11,050 nt of DNA from Verrucomicrobiota bacterium (GCA_003218935.1 QHPA01000080.1:1-11050), one strand, 5' to 3'. Positions 1-7,012 are shown, counted from the first letter of the stretch. Numbers and translations: made by a program. The notes: a model not told the origin generated them from the sequence alone.

Positions 1-326
1 ATTTGTTGTCCGGCATTGGTGCGATGGGCGTTGCGTTGGCGTTTATGACCACGGCCCGAAACGACGAGCTGCTGGTCGGCGCCTCCGCCTGTGTCATGGG
101 TCTGGTCGGCAGCACCGGCGCCATTCTGTTACGCGGGTGGCAGCGATACAAGGCTCGCATCGCCTCACGCCGGTTGGTTTCCATTCTGTTCATTGTGGCC
201 CTGCAAACACTGTTTGACTGGCTGGTTCCGCAGGTGAGCATGACGGCGCATCTGTCCGGCGTCGTGATCGGTTTTTTGACAACACTGCTGCTCAAACACG
301 GTTCCGGATACGCGGCCCGGTCCTGA
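1..326 (+). CDS. Rhomboid-family intramembrane serine protease, C-terminal part (5' end outside window)
   Basis: The frame is open to the left edge, so the true start lies upstream; the first in-window codons (TTG TTG) are probably internal. About 107 residues are visible. The stretch VGASACVMGLVG matches the rhomboid active-site helix, with Ser28 (in-window numbering) as the likely nucleophile in a GxS context. His83 in TAHLSGVVIGF matches the catalytic His of the last core helix. The 55-residue Ser-to-His gap is close to that of E. coli GlpG. Hydrophobic helices lie around residues 3-16, 25-43, 58-76 and 83-97. Family role: cleavage of transmembrane segments in the inner membrane. The substrate cannot be inferred. 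The residue after the catalytic Ser is Ala rather than the more usual Gly. The identity of the protease fold is fairly secure; activity is inferred from the dyad only. Confidence 0.8.
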   Translation, partial: LLSGIGAMGVALAFMTTARNDELLVGASACVMGLVGSTGAILLRGWQRYKARIASRRLVSILFIVALQTLFDWLVPQVSMTAHLSGVVIGFLTTLLLKHGSGYAARS

Positions 327-395
327 AAATGATCCGCCGGAATAAATAGTTTTTCACGCAGCCGGATTCCTGTTACTCGTTGTGCAGAGTCCAAC

Positions 396-1853
396 ATGCG
401 AACGTATCAGAATTTCATCGGCGGCGAATGGGCCCCGGCCAAATCCGGCCAAACAGTTCAGCGCTTCAACCCGGCCGACACACGCGAAGTCGTGGCATCC
501 TATCCGGCGGGCGGGAAAGAGGAGGCGGACGCGGCGATTGAAGCGGCGAGGAAGGCTTACGCCGCCTGGGCCGCGACGACGCCGGTGGCGCGCGGTCGAA
601 TCCTCAGCCAAGCGTCACACCGCCTCGAGTCGCGAAAGGCCGAGCTGGCCGAACTGCTGACGCGCGAGGAGGGCAAGACCCTCGCCGAAAGCACCGGCGA
701 AGTCCAACGAGCCATCGACATTTTTCGTTTCTTTGGAGGACTGAGCTACACGCTCGGCGGGCAGACCATTCCGCACGATTTGCCGCTGCAATTGCTCTAC
801 ACGCGGCGCGAGCCTCTTGGAGTCGTGGGTTTGATCACGCCGTGGAATTTTCCCGTCGCCATTCCGGCATGGAAAATGGCCCCGGCGCTGGTTTCGGGAA
901 ACACCATCGTCATCAAACCGGCAACGCAGGCGCCCGCCATGACGCTCGAATTGGCCAAGGCGCTGGCCGAGGCGGGATTACCGAAGGGCGTATTGAACGT
1001 CGTCGTCGGAGAGGGCCGCGCGGTGGGGGGTGAGCTGGCGGCCAATCCAAAAGTCGTTGCCCTCTCGTTCACCGGCTCGCACGCCGTCGGCAACCAGATT
1101 TATCAGCAGTTGGCGCCGCGGATGGCTCGGGCGCAGATGGAAATGGGCGGCAAGAATCCGACCATTGTGCTGGCTGATGCGGATTTGGATCTGGCCGCGA
1201 AACTGGTCGCCATCGCCGGCTTCGGGCTGACCGGCCAGGCTTGCACGGCCACCAGCCGGGTCATCGTTGAAAAGAGTGTCGCCGATGCGTTTGCTCAAAA
1301 GCTGATCGAGCGGGCCAAGGCCATTCAGGTCGGCAACGGGCTGCGCGAAGGGGTGACGATGGGACCGGCGGTGAGCAAGCAGCAACTGGACGTGAATCTC
1401 GAATACGTGGATATCGCCACCGGCGAGGGAGCCAGGGTCCTTTACGGCGGGCAGCGTTTGACTGAGGGCGGCTTCGCGCATGGGCATTTCATGCAGCCAA
1501 CCGTCCTCACAAACGTTTCGCCGAAAATGCGCATTGCGTGCGAAGAGGTGTTCGGACCGGTCGTCGGTATCATCGCAGTCGACAATTTTGATGAAGCGAT
1601 TGCGGTGGCGAACGGCATCGATGTCGGCCTGTCCGCTTCCCTGGTCACGCGTGACCTTCGCAAAGCGATGCTTTACACCGAACGCATCGAGGCCGGCGTG
1701 GTGAAGGTGAACCAGATTTCAACCGGCCTTGCGTTGCAGGCGCCGTTCGGCGGCGTGAAAAAATCGAGCACTGACTCCTTCAAAGAACAGGGCGCCGGCG
1801 CGATTGATTTCTACACGCGGGTGAAAACGGTTTATCTGGATTATTCAGCTTAG
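396..1853 (+). CDS. Aldehyde dehydrogenase, probably 2-oxoglutarate semialdehyde (2,5-dioxovalerate) dehydrogenase
   Basis: A full-length (485 aa) NAD(P)-dependent aldehyde dehydrogenase. Visible residues: Asn151 in PWNFP (oxyanion hole), Lys174 in IVIKPA (cofactor), FTGS at 225-228, Glu249 in EMGGKNP (general base), Cys283 in GQACTATSR (nucleophile) and Glu384 in EEVFGPV. Overall resemblance and the downstream neighbour point to the semialdehyde dehydrogenase that makes 2-oxoglutarate, the last step of non-phosphorylating pentose or hexarate breakdown in the cytoplasm. The residue usually Glu in KPxE-type NAD enzymes is Thr177 here, which in this superfamily often goes with use of NADP (inference). 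ATG 396 fits the family N-terminus (YQNFIGGEW); no clear Shine-Dalgarno is seen. The dehydratase gene follows after 82 bases on the same strand, so co-transcription is plausible. Other semialdehyde substrates, such as succinate semialdehyde, cannot be excluded from sequence alone. Confidence 0.85.
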   Translation: MRTYQNFIGGEWAPAKSGQTVQRFNPADTREVVASYPAGGKEEADAAIEAARKAYAAWAATTPVARGRILSQASHRLESRKAELAELLTREEGKTLAESTGEVQRAIDIFRFFGGLSYTLGGQTIPHDLPLQLLYTRREPLGVVGLITPWNFPVAIPAWKMAPALVSGNTIVIKPATQAPAMTLELAKALAEAGLPKGVLNVVVGEGRAVGGELAANPKVVALSFTGSHAVGNQIYQQLAPRMARAQMEMGGKNPTIVLADADLDLAAKLVAIAGFGLTGQACTATSRVIVEKSVADAFAQKLIERAKAIQVGNGLREGVTMGPAVSKQQLDVNLEYVDIATGEGARVLYGGQRLTEGGFAHGHFMQPTVLTNVSPKMRIACEEVFGPVVGIIAVDNFDEAIAVANGIDVGLSASLVTRDLRKAMLYTERIEAGVVKVNQISTGLALQAPFGGVKKSSTDSFKEQGAGAIDFYTRVKTVYLDYSA

Positions 1854-1935
1854 CCGTAGGTTGTGCGTGGTTGGTTGTCGGTGGTTTTTACGAATCATCA
1901 CAACAAAACTACGGGCAGCTTGCCACTGACAGCTC

Positions 1936-2808
1936 ATGAAGCTATGCCGCTTTAACACACTCGGAGGTCGCCCCAGGCTCGGTCTTGTCCGCGGTGAATA
2001 TGTGCTCGATCTCAGCGCCGGATGGTTGTCTGGTCTGGCAGGCGCGTTGAACTCGGAGCGAATTCAGGACGTGGAGCGAATGGCTTCTCAGATTGCCGCG
2101 TTCGCCCAGGCGGACCTGCCCTCGTTCGGAATTACGGATGTCCAGCTGCTTGCCCCTGTGGATTCGCAGGAGGTCTGGGCTGCCGGAGTGACTTATCTGC
2201 GCAGCAAGAAGGCGCGCATGGAGGAGTCGGACTTCAGCGCGACGGCTTACGATCGTGTTTACGACGCAGAGCGGCCCGAACTGTTCTTTAAGTCGCTGCC
2301 GGAGAAAGTCGTCGGACCGGGTGAACCGGTGGGCATTCGCCAAGACGCGCGCTGGAACGTGCCGGAGCCGGAGCTGGCGCTGGTCATCAACTCGCGCGGC
2401 AAAATCGTCGGCTACACCATCGGCAATGACATGAGTTCGCGCGACATCGAGGGGGAAAATCTGCTCTATCTGCCGCAGGCGAAGGTTTACAACCGCTCCT
2501 GCGCGCTCGGGCCGTGGATGGTCATCGGCGCCAGCGAGGGCGAGGCGCGCAACTGGAAAATCCAATTGGAAATCCGACGAAACGGCCAGTCGGTTTTCGA
2601 GGGCGAAACATCCGTTGGACAGATCAAGCGGCCGTTCGACGAACTGGTTGCGTTTCTTTTTCGCAGCCAAAGTTTCCCGCACGGCGTAGTGTTGCTGACG
2701 GGCACTGGTATTGTTCCGCCGGACAGTTTTACCCTTCAACCTCAAGACACGGTGCGCATCAGCATCTCAGGCATCGGCACGTTGGAGAATCCGGTGGTGG
2801 AGGTCTGA
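1936..2808 (+). CDS. Fumarylacetoacetase-family hydratase-lyase, probably 2-keto-3-deoxy-D-arabinonate dehydratase
   Basis: 290 aa, the usual length for single-domain FAH-family enzymes. Residues about 80-280 form the FAH fold. The metal-binding set is visible: Glu144 and Glu146 in VPEPELAL and Asp165 in GNDMSSRD, with Lys183 in LPQAK and the TGTG loop at 255-258. The run YDRVYDAERPELFFK, then NDMSSRDIEGEN and LYLPQAKVYNRSCALGPW, closely resembles what I recall of the archaeal (Sulfolobus) 2-keto-3-deoxy-D-arabinonate dehydratase rather than fumarylacetoacetase or catechol-pathway members. That enzyme removes water to give 2-oxoglutarate semialdehyde, the expected substrate of the dehydrogenase encoded just upstream. 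The upstream enzymes of the route (sugar dehydrogenase, lactonase, aldonate dehydratase) are not in this window. ATG 1936 gives a normal N-terminus (MKLCRF); the ribosome site is weak. The family is certain; the exact substrate is inferred from motifs and pairing. Confidence 0.82.
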   Translation: MKLCRFNTLGGRPRLGLVRGEYVLDLSAGWLSGLAGALNSERIQDVERMASQIAAFAQADLPSFGITDVQLLAPVDSQEVWAAGVTYLRSKKARMEESDFSATAYDRVYDAERPELFFKSLPEKVVGPGEPVGIRQDARWNVPEPELALVINSRGKIVGYTIGNDMSSRDIEGENLLYLPQAKVYNRSCALGPWMVIGASEGEARNWKIQLEIRRNGQSVFEGETSVGQIKRPFDELVAFLFRSQSFPHGVVLLTGTGIVPPDSFTLQPQDTVRISISGIGTLENPVVEV

Positions 2809-2844
2809 CGCTCGCCTGGTTCGGGCCCGGCGGTGCGCACTGCC

Positions 2845-2983
2845 TGGCACTGGCGCATCTTGACAGTGCCACGATAGGTGACCCGGAAATATTTCCCTCT
2901 CCCCGCTCGGTCCCTCGCGGGGAGAGGGAGAGCAGACCCGTGCAGTGGTGGTAGTGTCAAGATGCGCGCTCCTGGCACTGTCA
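2845..2983. repeat. Nested inverted repeats downstream of the dehydratase gene
   Basis: Several overlapping palindromes fill this gap. GCGCATCTTGACA (2853-2865) is repeated exactly inverted at 2955-2967. TGACAGTGCCA (2861-2871) is inverted at 2973-2983, and its inner part also pairs with TGGCACTG at 2845-2852, so these pairings compete. In the centre CCCTCTCCCCGC (2895-2906) pairs with 2917-2928 around a 10-base loop, extended by one T-A pair. GGAAATATTTCC (2885-2896) is a perfect 12-base palindrome. There is no transposase and no clear T-run. The central stem could end transcription of the upstream pair; the whole looks like a foldback repeat element. Confidence 0.75.
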
Positions 2984-3099
2984 TCGGGATTTCCTTTTGA
3001 CAGCCGTTTTCTCCGTTGGCAAGGTTTTGGCTCGATTGAATCAGAAATCGGGCGTTTGGGAGCAGTTCTATTCGGGGCCCGGGAACCGTCTGGAAAACT

Positions 3100-4407
3100 A
3101 TGGCTGAATTGGCTGGAAACTTGTTGGTAGCGCAGTCCGGCGGGCCGACAGCGGTCATCAATGCCAGCGTGGCGGGCGTTATTCAGGAAGCGGGACGGCA
3201 TCCCGATCAAATTCAGGAAATTTATGGCGGCTTGAACGGCATACTCGGGATTCTTAATGAAGATTTGATTGACCTGCAGGAGGAGAAACGCCAGACGATC
3301 GAAGGTCTGAAACATACTCCGGCCGCCGCCCTGGGCACCTGCCGTTACAAAATCGACTTCAAGAAAAAGCTGGAGCACGCCGCGCGCGACATGGACCGCC
3401 TCTTTCAGGTTTTTCAAGCGCACAATATCCGCTACCTCTTTTACGCCGGCGGTAACGATTCGCAGGATACCGCGCACAAGATTCACGACGAGGCCATCAA
3501 ACGCGGCTTTGAAATGCGCGTGATCGGCGTTCCCAAAACCATCGACAACGACCTGCCACACACCGACCATTGCCCCGGCTACGGCTCGGTCATCAAATAC
3601 AATGCGACGACCGTGATGGAAATCGCCGCGGACGTCGGCAGCATGGCCACGGACGACGGCTCCTGTTGCATCGTCGAGGTCATGGGCCGTGGGGCGGGGT
3701 GGATCGCCGCCGGCACCGTGCTGGCGAAGCGCCGTCCCGTTGACGCGCCGCACCTCATTCTGATACCGGAAGTTCCCTTCCTGCAGGACAAATTCCTGGC
3801 CAAGGTCAAAGAGACCGTTGCCGCGCTGAAATATTGCATCGTGGTCGTCGGCGAAGGTTTGAAAAGCGCGGCGGGCGAGGAAATTGCCGCGGACAGGACC
3901 AAGCTGGATGCGTTCGGTCATCCGGTGCTATCGGGCGCAGCGGAGCGGTTGGCGGACATTGTTGGAGAAAATCTCCGCCTGAAGACGCGCACAGTGAAGC
4001 TCGGTTATGCCCAGCGCGCGGCGGCCCATTGCGCCAGCGAAACGGACGTGGATGAGGCTGCGGCCTGTGGCGAAGCGGCTGTGCGCGCCGCGGTTGCGGG
4101 CAAGAGCGGTTGCATGGTGAAGCTCGTCCGCCTCCAGAACCGTCCCTACAAGTGGACGACTGACTTGCAGCCGCTGGGCGACATCGCGAACGTCGAGCAT
4201 CTGGTGCCGCGCGAGTGGATTTCCGAAGACGGTTTCCTGCCGAACGAAAAGTTCATCGAGTACGCCCGTCCGCTGATCGAAGGCGAACTGCATTTACCGG
4301 ACGCGGGCGGTTTGCCGAAGTTCGTGGTGCTGGAAAAGGTCCCGGTCGAAAAGAAGCTGCCGCCGCGCGTGCGATCGGGCGACACCGACCTGGTCGCGCG
4401 AGCCTGA
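3100..4407 (+). CDS. Pyrophosphate-type 6-phosphofructokinase
   Basis: 435 aa, PFK family, cytoplasmic: converts fructose 6-phosphate and fructose 1,6-bisphosphate using PPi (reversible) rather than ATP. Visible motifs in order: SGGPTAVINAS (13-23, phosphate loop), GGNDS (117-121), PKTIDNDL (145-152, catalytic Asp149), MGRGAGWIA (195-203), GEG (251-253) and GYAQR (302-306). The donor choice rests on two positions known from the family: Asp120, where ATP enzymes have Gly (GGDGS), and Lys146, where ATP enzymes have Gly (PGTIDND). Both favour pyrophosphate. The motif reads GGNDS rather than the textbook GGDDS, so the usual first Asp is Asn119. ATG 3100 gives the expected start just before the phosphate loop, with a weak GGAA upstream. 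It is 291 bases from the preceding gene, with repeats between, so it is probably a separate unit. The biochemical donor is inferred, not shown. Confidence 0.88.
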   Translation: MAELAGNLLVAQSGGPTAVINASVAGVIQEAGRHPDQIQEIYGGLNGILGILNEDLIDLQEEKRQTIEGLKHTPAAALGTCRYKIDFKKKLEHAARDMDRLFQVFQAHNIRYLFYAGGNDSQDTAHKIHDEAIKRGFEMRVIGVPKTIDNDLPHTDHCPGYGSVIKYNATTVMEIAADVGSMATDDGSCCIVEVMGRGAGWIAAGTVLAKRRPVDAPHLILIPEVPFLQDKFLAKVKETVAALKYCIVVVGEGLKSAAGEEIAADRTKLDAFGHPVLSGAAERLADIVGENLRLKTRTVKLGYAQRAAAHCASETDVDEAAACGEAAVRAAVAGKSGCMVKLVRLQNRPYKWTTDLQPLGDIANVEHLVPREWISEDGFLPNEKFIEYARPLIEGELHLPDAGGLPKFVVLEKVPVEKKLPPRVRSGDTDLVARA

Positions 4408-4500
4408 TCCGCCAGCAAGCATCACGCCTTGCTGCGGAATCGGGCCGTTCATGAAGAGAACCCACGGTTTTCAAATCGCGCATCGGAGCCATGAACCAAC

Positions 4501-4559
4501 CCCCTCACCCGCCCTTCGGGCATCGTCTCCCCCCTCGGAGGGGGAGACGGGGTGAGGGG
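4501..4559. repeat. Compound palindrome (outer stem plus two inner hairpins)
   Basis: CCCCTCACCC (4501-4510) pairs perfectly with GGGTGAGGGG (4550-4559). Inside are two hairpins: GCCC-TTC-GGGC (4511-4521) and GTCTCCCCC (4525-4533) with GGGGGAGAC (4540-4548). The fold is a three-way junction or cruciform. It may be a dispersed repeat or a strong RNA structure at the 3' ends of the convergent genes. Confidence 0.75.
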
Positions 4560-4611
4560 CGGCTCATGGGAGAGCCCGGACGTGAATTCTGGCAGGCATT
4601 GGGACCATTAA

Positions 4612-4686
4612 GGGTGGGGCGAGACTCCGTCGAGCCCTGATCTCCAATGGATCGAAGTTAGGGCTCGACGGAGTCTCGCCCCACCC
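4612..4686. repeat. Perfect 27-bp inverted repeat with 21-base loop
   Basis: The left arm at 4612-4638 (begins GGGTGGGGCGAGACTCC) is matched without mismatch by the right arm at 4660-4686 (ends GGAGTCTCGCCCCACCC). The 21-base spacer at 4639-4659 contains two GATC sites. No coding frame, transposase or flanking target duplication is seen. Perfect arms of this length suggest recent copying or active maintenance. From memory, similar GACGGAGTCTCGCCC palindromes recur in verrucomicrobial genomes, but this was not checked. Confidence 0.85.
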
Positions 4687-4755
4687 GGTTCACAGAAAAC
4701 CTCGGCCACCAAGCTGTACCACCAGTGGCGGCCAAAAAGTTGCAGAGGCGGAACG

Positions 4756-5184
4756 CTACTTCCCGGCGGCGCGCACCAACAGTACGGGCACGGTGGTTCT
4801 GTGCCGGACTTCGTGAATCGTGCTGCCGAAGATCAGATCACCGACCAGCCGGTGGCCGTGCATCGTCATCGCGATCAAATCGCACTGTTCGCGTTCGGCG
4901 GTGCGGATAATCTCCGTGGGCGGGTCGCCGAGGGCAAGGTGGGCGGATACTTCCAAACCTGCGGCGCGCAGCTTGGCAGCGGTCTCCATAAGATAGTTCC
5001 GGTCGTCCTTCATCTCTTGAGACTCTGCGAGTTTGAGTTGCTCGAAATTCCGCGCCACCCAGCCGTCGGCCACGTGCACCAGCAACAATTGCGAGTGGAG
5101 CCGTTTGGCCAGCTCGGTGACGTGCGGCAGGAGGCTTTCGTCCGCGCGGCTGTTTTCCAGAGCAACGAGAATCTTGCGATACAT
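4756..5184 (-). CDS. Universal stress protein (UspA family)
   Basis: 142 aa from the ATG at 5184, giving the classic start MYRKILVALENS; a TTG at 5202 would add six residues but leaves only 4 bases after the preceding stop, so I prefer the ATG. Single Usp domain: beta-strand YRKILVAL, strand SQLLLVHVAD (31-40), strand CDLIAMTMHG (101-110), and C-terminal strand VPVLLVR (132-138). The nucleotide loop is near the family G-2x-G-9x-G(S/T) pattern: Gly110, nine residues, then Gly120-Ser121, but the first Gly is Thr107. ATP binding is therefore plausible, not certain. It lies 22 bases after the end of the Nramp transporter gene on the same strand, so the two are probably one transcript. A role in metal or stress response linked to the transporter is an inference from this pairing. 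Confidence 0.85.
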   Translation of the reverse strand: MYRKILVALENSRADESLLPHVTELAKRLHSQLLLVHVADGWVARNFEQLKLAESQEMKDDRNYLMETAAKLRAAGLEVSAHLALGDPPTEIIRTAEREQCDLIAMTMHGHRLVGDLIFGSTIHEVRHRTTVPVLLVRAAGK

Positions 5185-5206
5185 GGTGGTTTTCAGGTAC
5201 AAACGC

Positions 5207-6565
5207 TCAGCCCAGCCACTCCAGCAACTTATCGAACAGGTATTTGACGTTCAGCAAAACAATAATTCCGGCCGTCAGCCAGGCCAAAATTTTTACCCAC
5301 GGCGGATTGGCAAATGCTCCCATTTTAGCGCGGTCGCTGGTGAACATCACCAACGGGATCACTGCGAACGAAAGCTGCATGCTCAGGATGACCTGACTCA
5401 AGACCAGTAAGTTCGCAGTGCCGCGTTCGCCGTAAAGCGCCGTGCAAATCACCGCGGGCACAATGGCGATCAGCCGCGTGATGAGCCGGCGCAACCATGG
5501 GCGCAGGCGGATATTGAGAAAACCCTCCATCACAATCTGCCCCGCCAGCGTGCCGGTGAGCGTCGAGTTTTGGCCGGACGCCAGCAACGCGATGGCGAAC
5601 AGCGCGCTGGCCACCGGCACACCGAGCATCGGACTGAGCAGTTTGTAGGCGTCCTGGATTTCTGCGACGTTATGCTCGCCGCGCGTGTGAAATGTTGCCG
5701 CCGACACCACCAGGATGGCCGCATTGATGAAGAGCGCAAACATCAGCGCAGTCGTTGAGTCGATCGTTGCAAACTTGATAGCCTCACCCTTGCCTTCCGC
5801 GTTCTGCTCGTATTTGCGCGTCTGCACGATGGAAGAGTGGAGGTAGAGATTATGCGGCATCACGGTCGCGCCAAGGATGCCAATGGCCACGTAAAGCATC
5901 TGAGTGTTCCTGATGATTTCAAACTTCGGCGCCAGGCCGCCGAAAACCTCGGCGACATTCGGCCGGGAGAAGATGATTTCCATCAGGAAACACCCGCCAA
6001 TCGTGAGGATGAGCGTGACGACGAGCGCTTCGATGTAGCGAAATCCTTTGTTCTGAAGAAACATCACGACCAGCACGTCGAGCGCGGTGATGCAGACGCC
6101 CCAGGTCAGAGGAATTTTGAACAACAAATTCAACGCGATGGCTGAACCGATGACTTCGGCAAGATCGCAGGCGCAGATGGCGACTTCACAAAGCAGCCAA
6201 AGGAGGATCGCAACCGGTTTGGAATAATGGTCGCGGCAGGCCTGGGCGAGGTCGCGCCCGGTGACGATGCCGAGTTTCGCGCAGAGCGCTTGGAGCAGAA
6301 TCGCCATCAGGTTCGAGACGAGAATGACGCTCAGCAGCGTGTAACCGAACGCCGACCCGCCCGCCAGGTCCGTCGCCCAATTGCCAGGATCCATGTAGCC
6401 GACCGCCACCAGATAGCCCGGCCCGGAGAACGCCAGCATCTTGCGCCAAAAGTTCAGTCCCTTCGGCACCGGGATGCTGCGATGCACCTCCGACAGACTA
6501 GGCGTGCCAGGAGGCAATCGCCACGGCCTTTCGGCCGGGTCTTGGTTCGCATCGTTGGCGCTCAT
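5207..6565 (-). CDS. Nramp-family divalent metal (Mn2+/Fe2+) transporter
   Basis: About 452 aa, 11 or so membrane segments, inner-membrane proton-coupled importer of Mn2+ or Fe2+. The metal site is complete: DPGN (residues 59-62) in segment 1 within [15 protein letters not shown], and [12 protein letters not shown] (Ala233, Met236, His238) in segment 6. The segment 8 signature [15 protein letters not shown] is also present. The first 40 residues are a soluble N-terminal tail. I take ATG 6565 as the start: a GTG at 6571 is in frame, but the promoter -10 box (6574-6579) would put the transcript start downstream of it. The universal stress protein gene follows 22 bases after the stop. A palindrome overlaps the promoter, suggesting metal-responsive repression as is usual for mntH-type genes (inference). 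Mn2+ is the likeliest substrate, but Fe2+ is possible. Confidence 0.92.
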   Translation of the reverse strand: MSANDANQDPAERPWRLPPGTPSLSEVHRSIPVPKGLNFWRKMLAFSGPGYLVAVGYMDPGNWATDLAGGSAFGYTLLSVILVSNLMAILLQALCAKLGIVTGRDLAQACRDHYSKPVAILLWLLCEVAICACDLAEVIGSAIALNLLFKIPLTWGVCITALDVLVVMFLQNKGFRYIEALVVTLILTIGGCFLMEIIFSRPNVAEVFGGLAPKFEIIRNTQMLYVAIGILGATVMPHNLYLHSSIVQTRKYEQNAEGKGEAIKFATIDSTTALMFALFINAAILVVSAATFHTRGEHNVAEIQDAYKLLSPMLGVPVASALFAIALLASGQNSTLTGTLAGQIVMEGFLNIRLRPWLRRLITRLIAIVPAVICTALYGERGTANLLVLSQVILSMQLSFAVIPLVMFTSDRAKMGAFANPPWVKILAWLTAGIIVLLNVKYLFDKLLEWLG

Positions 6566-6573
6566 AACCACGA

Positions 6574-6602
6574 GCTATACAAGGACCCGTGTATAGTGTC
6601 AA
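6574..6602 (-). promoter_or_regulatory. Predicted promoter of the Nramp transporter gene
   Basis: Read on the - strand: TTGACA (6602-6597, a perfect -35), a 17-base spacer, then TATAGC (6579-6574, a 4 of 6 match to -10). The expected transcript start, about 7 bases on, falls near 6567, two bases before ATG 6565. The message may therefore be leaderless, in line with the absence of a ribosome site. The call rests on consensus match and position only. Confidence 0.6.
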
Positions 6603-6606
6603 CTAT
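6575..6606. promoter_or_regulatory. Palindromic candidate operator(s) over the Nramp promoter
   Basis: CTATACA (6575-6581) and TGTATAG (6590-6596) form exact 7-bp arms around an 8-base centre that itself holds GG/CC symmetry, spanning the -10 box and spacer. A second dyad, ATAGT-GTCA-ACTAT (6593-6606), covers the -35 box and shares bases with the first. Such placement fits a repressor that blocks RNA polymerase, for example an MntR/DtxR- or Fur-type metal sensor. The regulator itself is not in this window, and the sequence does not match a consensus I can name with confidence. Confidence 0.5.
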
Positions 6607-6688
6607 GAAAGTTAGACGATGCTAATTCAGAGTTGCCTTCCAAAGCGCACCGCGCCTGTGGACGCCCGGTTTGGGAACTGCTTAACCT

Positions 6689-7012
6689 GTGGTTGTGCGC
6701 CCCGAGGACATTCAGCATGTCGGCGAGGAACTGGCCATCAAGTGGGACGACGGCACTGAAAGTTTTGTGCAATTGGAAACGTTACGCCGTTGTTGCCCTT
6801 GCGCCGGCTGCAAAGGTGAGGGCGACATCATGGGCAACGTTTACCGGAATCCGAACCGAGCGTTGTCACCGCAGGCGTTCCAGCTCCGGCGCATCGCGAA
6901 CGTCGGCGGCTATGCCGTTCAACCGATCTGGGGCGACGGCCACTCGAGCGGCCTTTACTCGTTCGAGTATTTGAGGAAGGTCGCGGAAGCGCAGGGGCCG
7001 GAAAGGGAGTAG
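6689..7012 (+). CDS. DUF971 (gamma-butyrobetaine hydroxylase N-terminal-like) protein
   Basis: 107 aa from GTG 6689; an in-frame TAA at 6683-6685 bars any earlier start, though GTG 6695 is also possible. The protein is a stand-alone DUF971 domain: a beta-strand pair (IKWDDGTESFVQLETLRR), then the Cys cluster CCPCAGC (Cys35, 36, 38, 41), and a C-terminal stretch VGGYAVQPIWGDGHSSGLYSFEYLRK typical of the family (the W-x-D-GH-x-x-G-x-Y-x-F pattern). The Cys group may bind zinc or an Fe-S cluster (inference). In other bacteria such small proteins have been linked to Fe-S cluster handling near Mrp/ApbC proteins, but no such neighbour is visible. It is divergent from the Nramp gene with about 120 bases between, so the two could share control. 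Family call good; function unknown. Confidence 0.82.
   Translation: MVVRPEDIQHVGEELAIKWDDGTESFVQLETLRRCCPCAGCKGEGDIMGNVYRNPNRALSPQAFQLRRIANVGGYAVQPIWGDGHSSGLYSFEYLRKVAEAQGPERE

Larger units (their letters stand above)
4408..4755. other. 348-base non-coding gap between convergent genes, holding two palindromic repeats
   Basis: The gap lies between the 3' ends of the phosphofructokinase gene (+) and the universal stress protein gene (-). I see no supported gene. It holds a compound stem-loop at 4501-4559 and a perfect long inverted repeat at 4612-4686, listed separately; either could serve as a bidirectional transcription end. The remaining bases show nothing I recognise. Confidence 0.7.

Noticed and set aside
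1942..2745. Long - strand open frame opposite the dehydratase gene
   Set aside because: Arg- and Leu-rich, no recognisable motif, wholly antisense to a well-supported FAH-family gene.
2845..2983. Possible small mobile element with transposase
   Set aside because: Only palindromic arms are present; no coding frame or target-site duplication could be supported, so it is listed as a repeat only.
2945..3130. Short + strand open frame before the phosphofructokinase gene
   Set aside because: Starts inside the repeat element and overlaps the enzyme start out of frame; no motif or ribosome site.
2767..3921. Long - strand open frame (384 codons) opposite the phosphofructokinase gene
   Set aside because: It is antisense to a clear, motif-complete enzyme, runs through the non-coding repeat region and shows no domain; a GC-rich antisense shadow.
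5185..5202. Upstream TTG start for the universal stress protein
   Set aside because: It adds MYLKTT ahead of the canonical MYRKILVAL start and sits only 4 bases from the preceding stop; the ATG at 5184 fits the family better.
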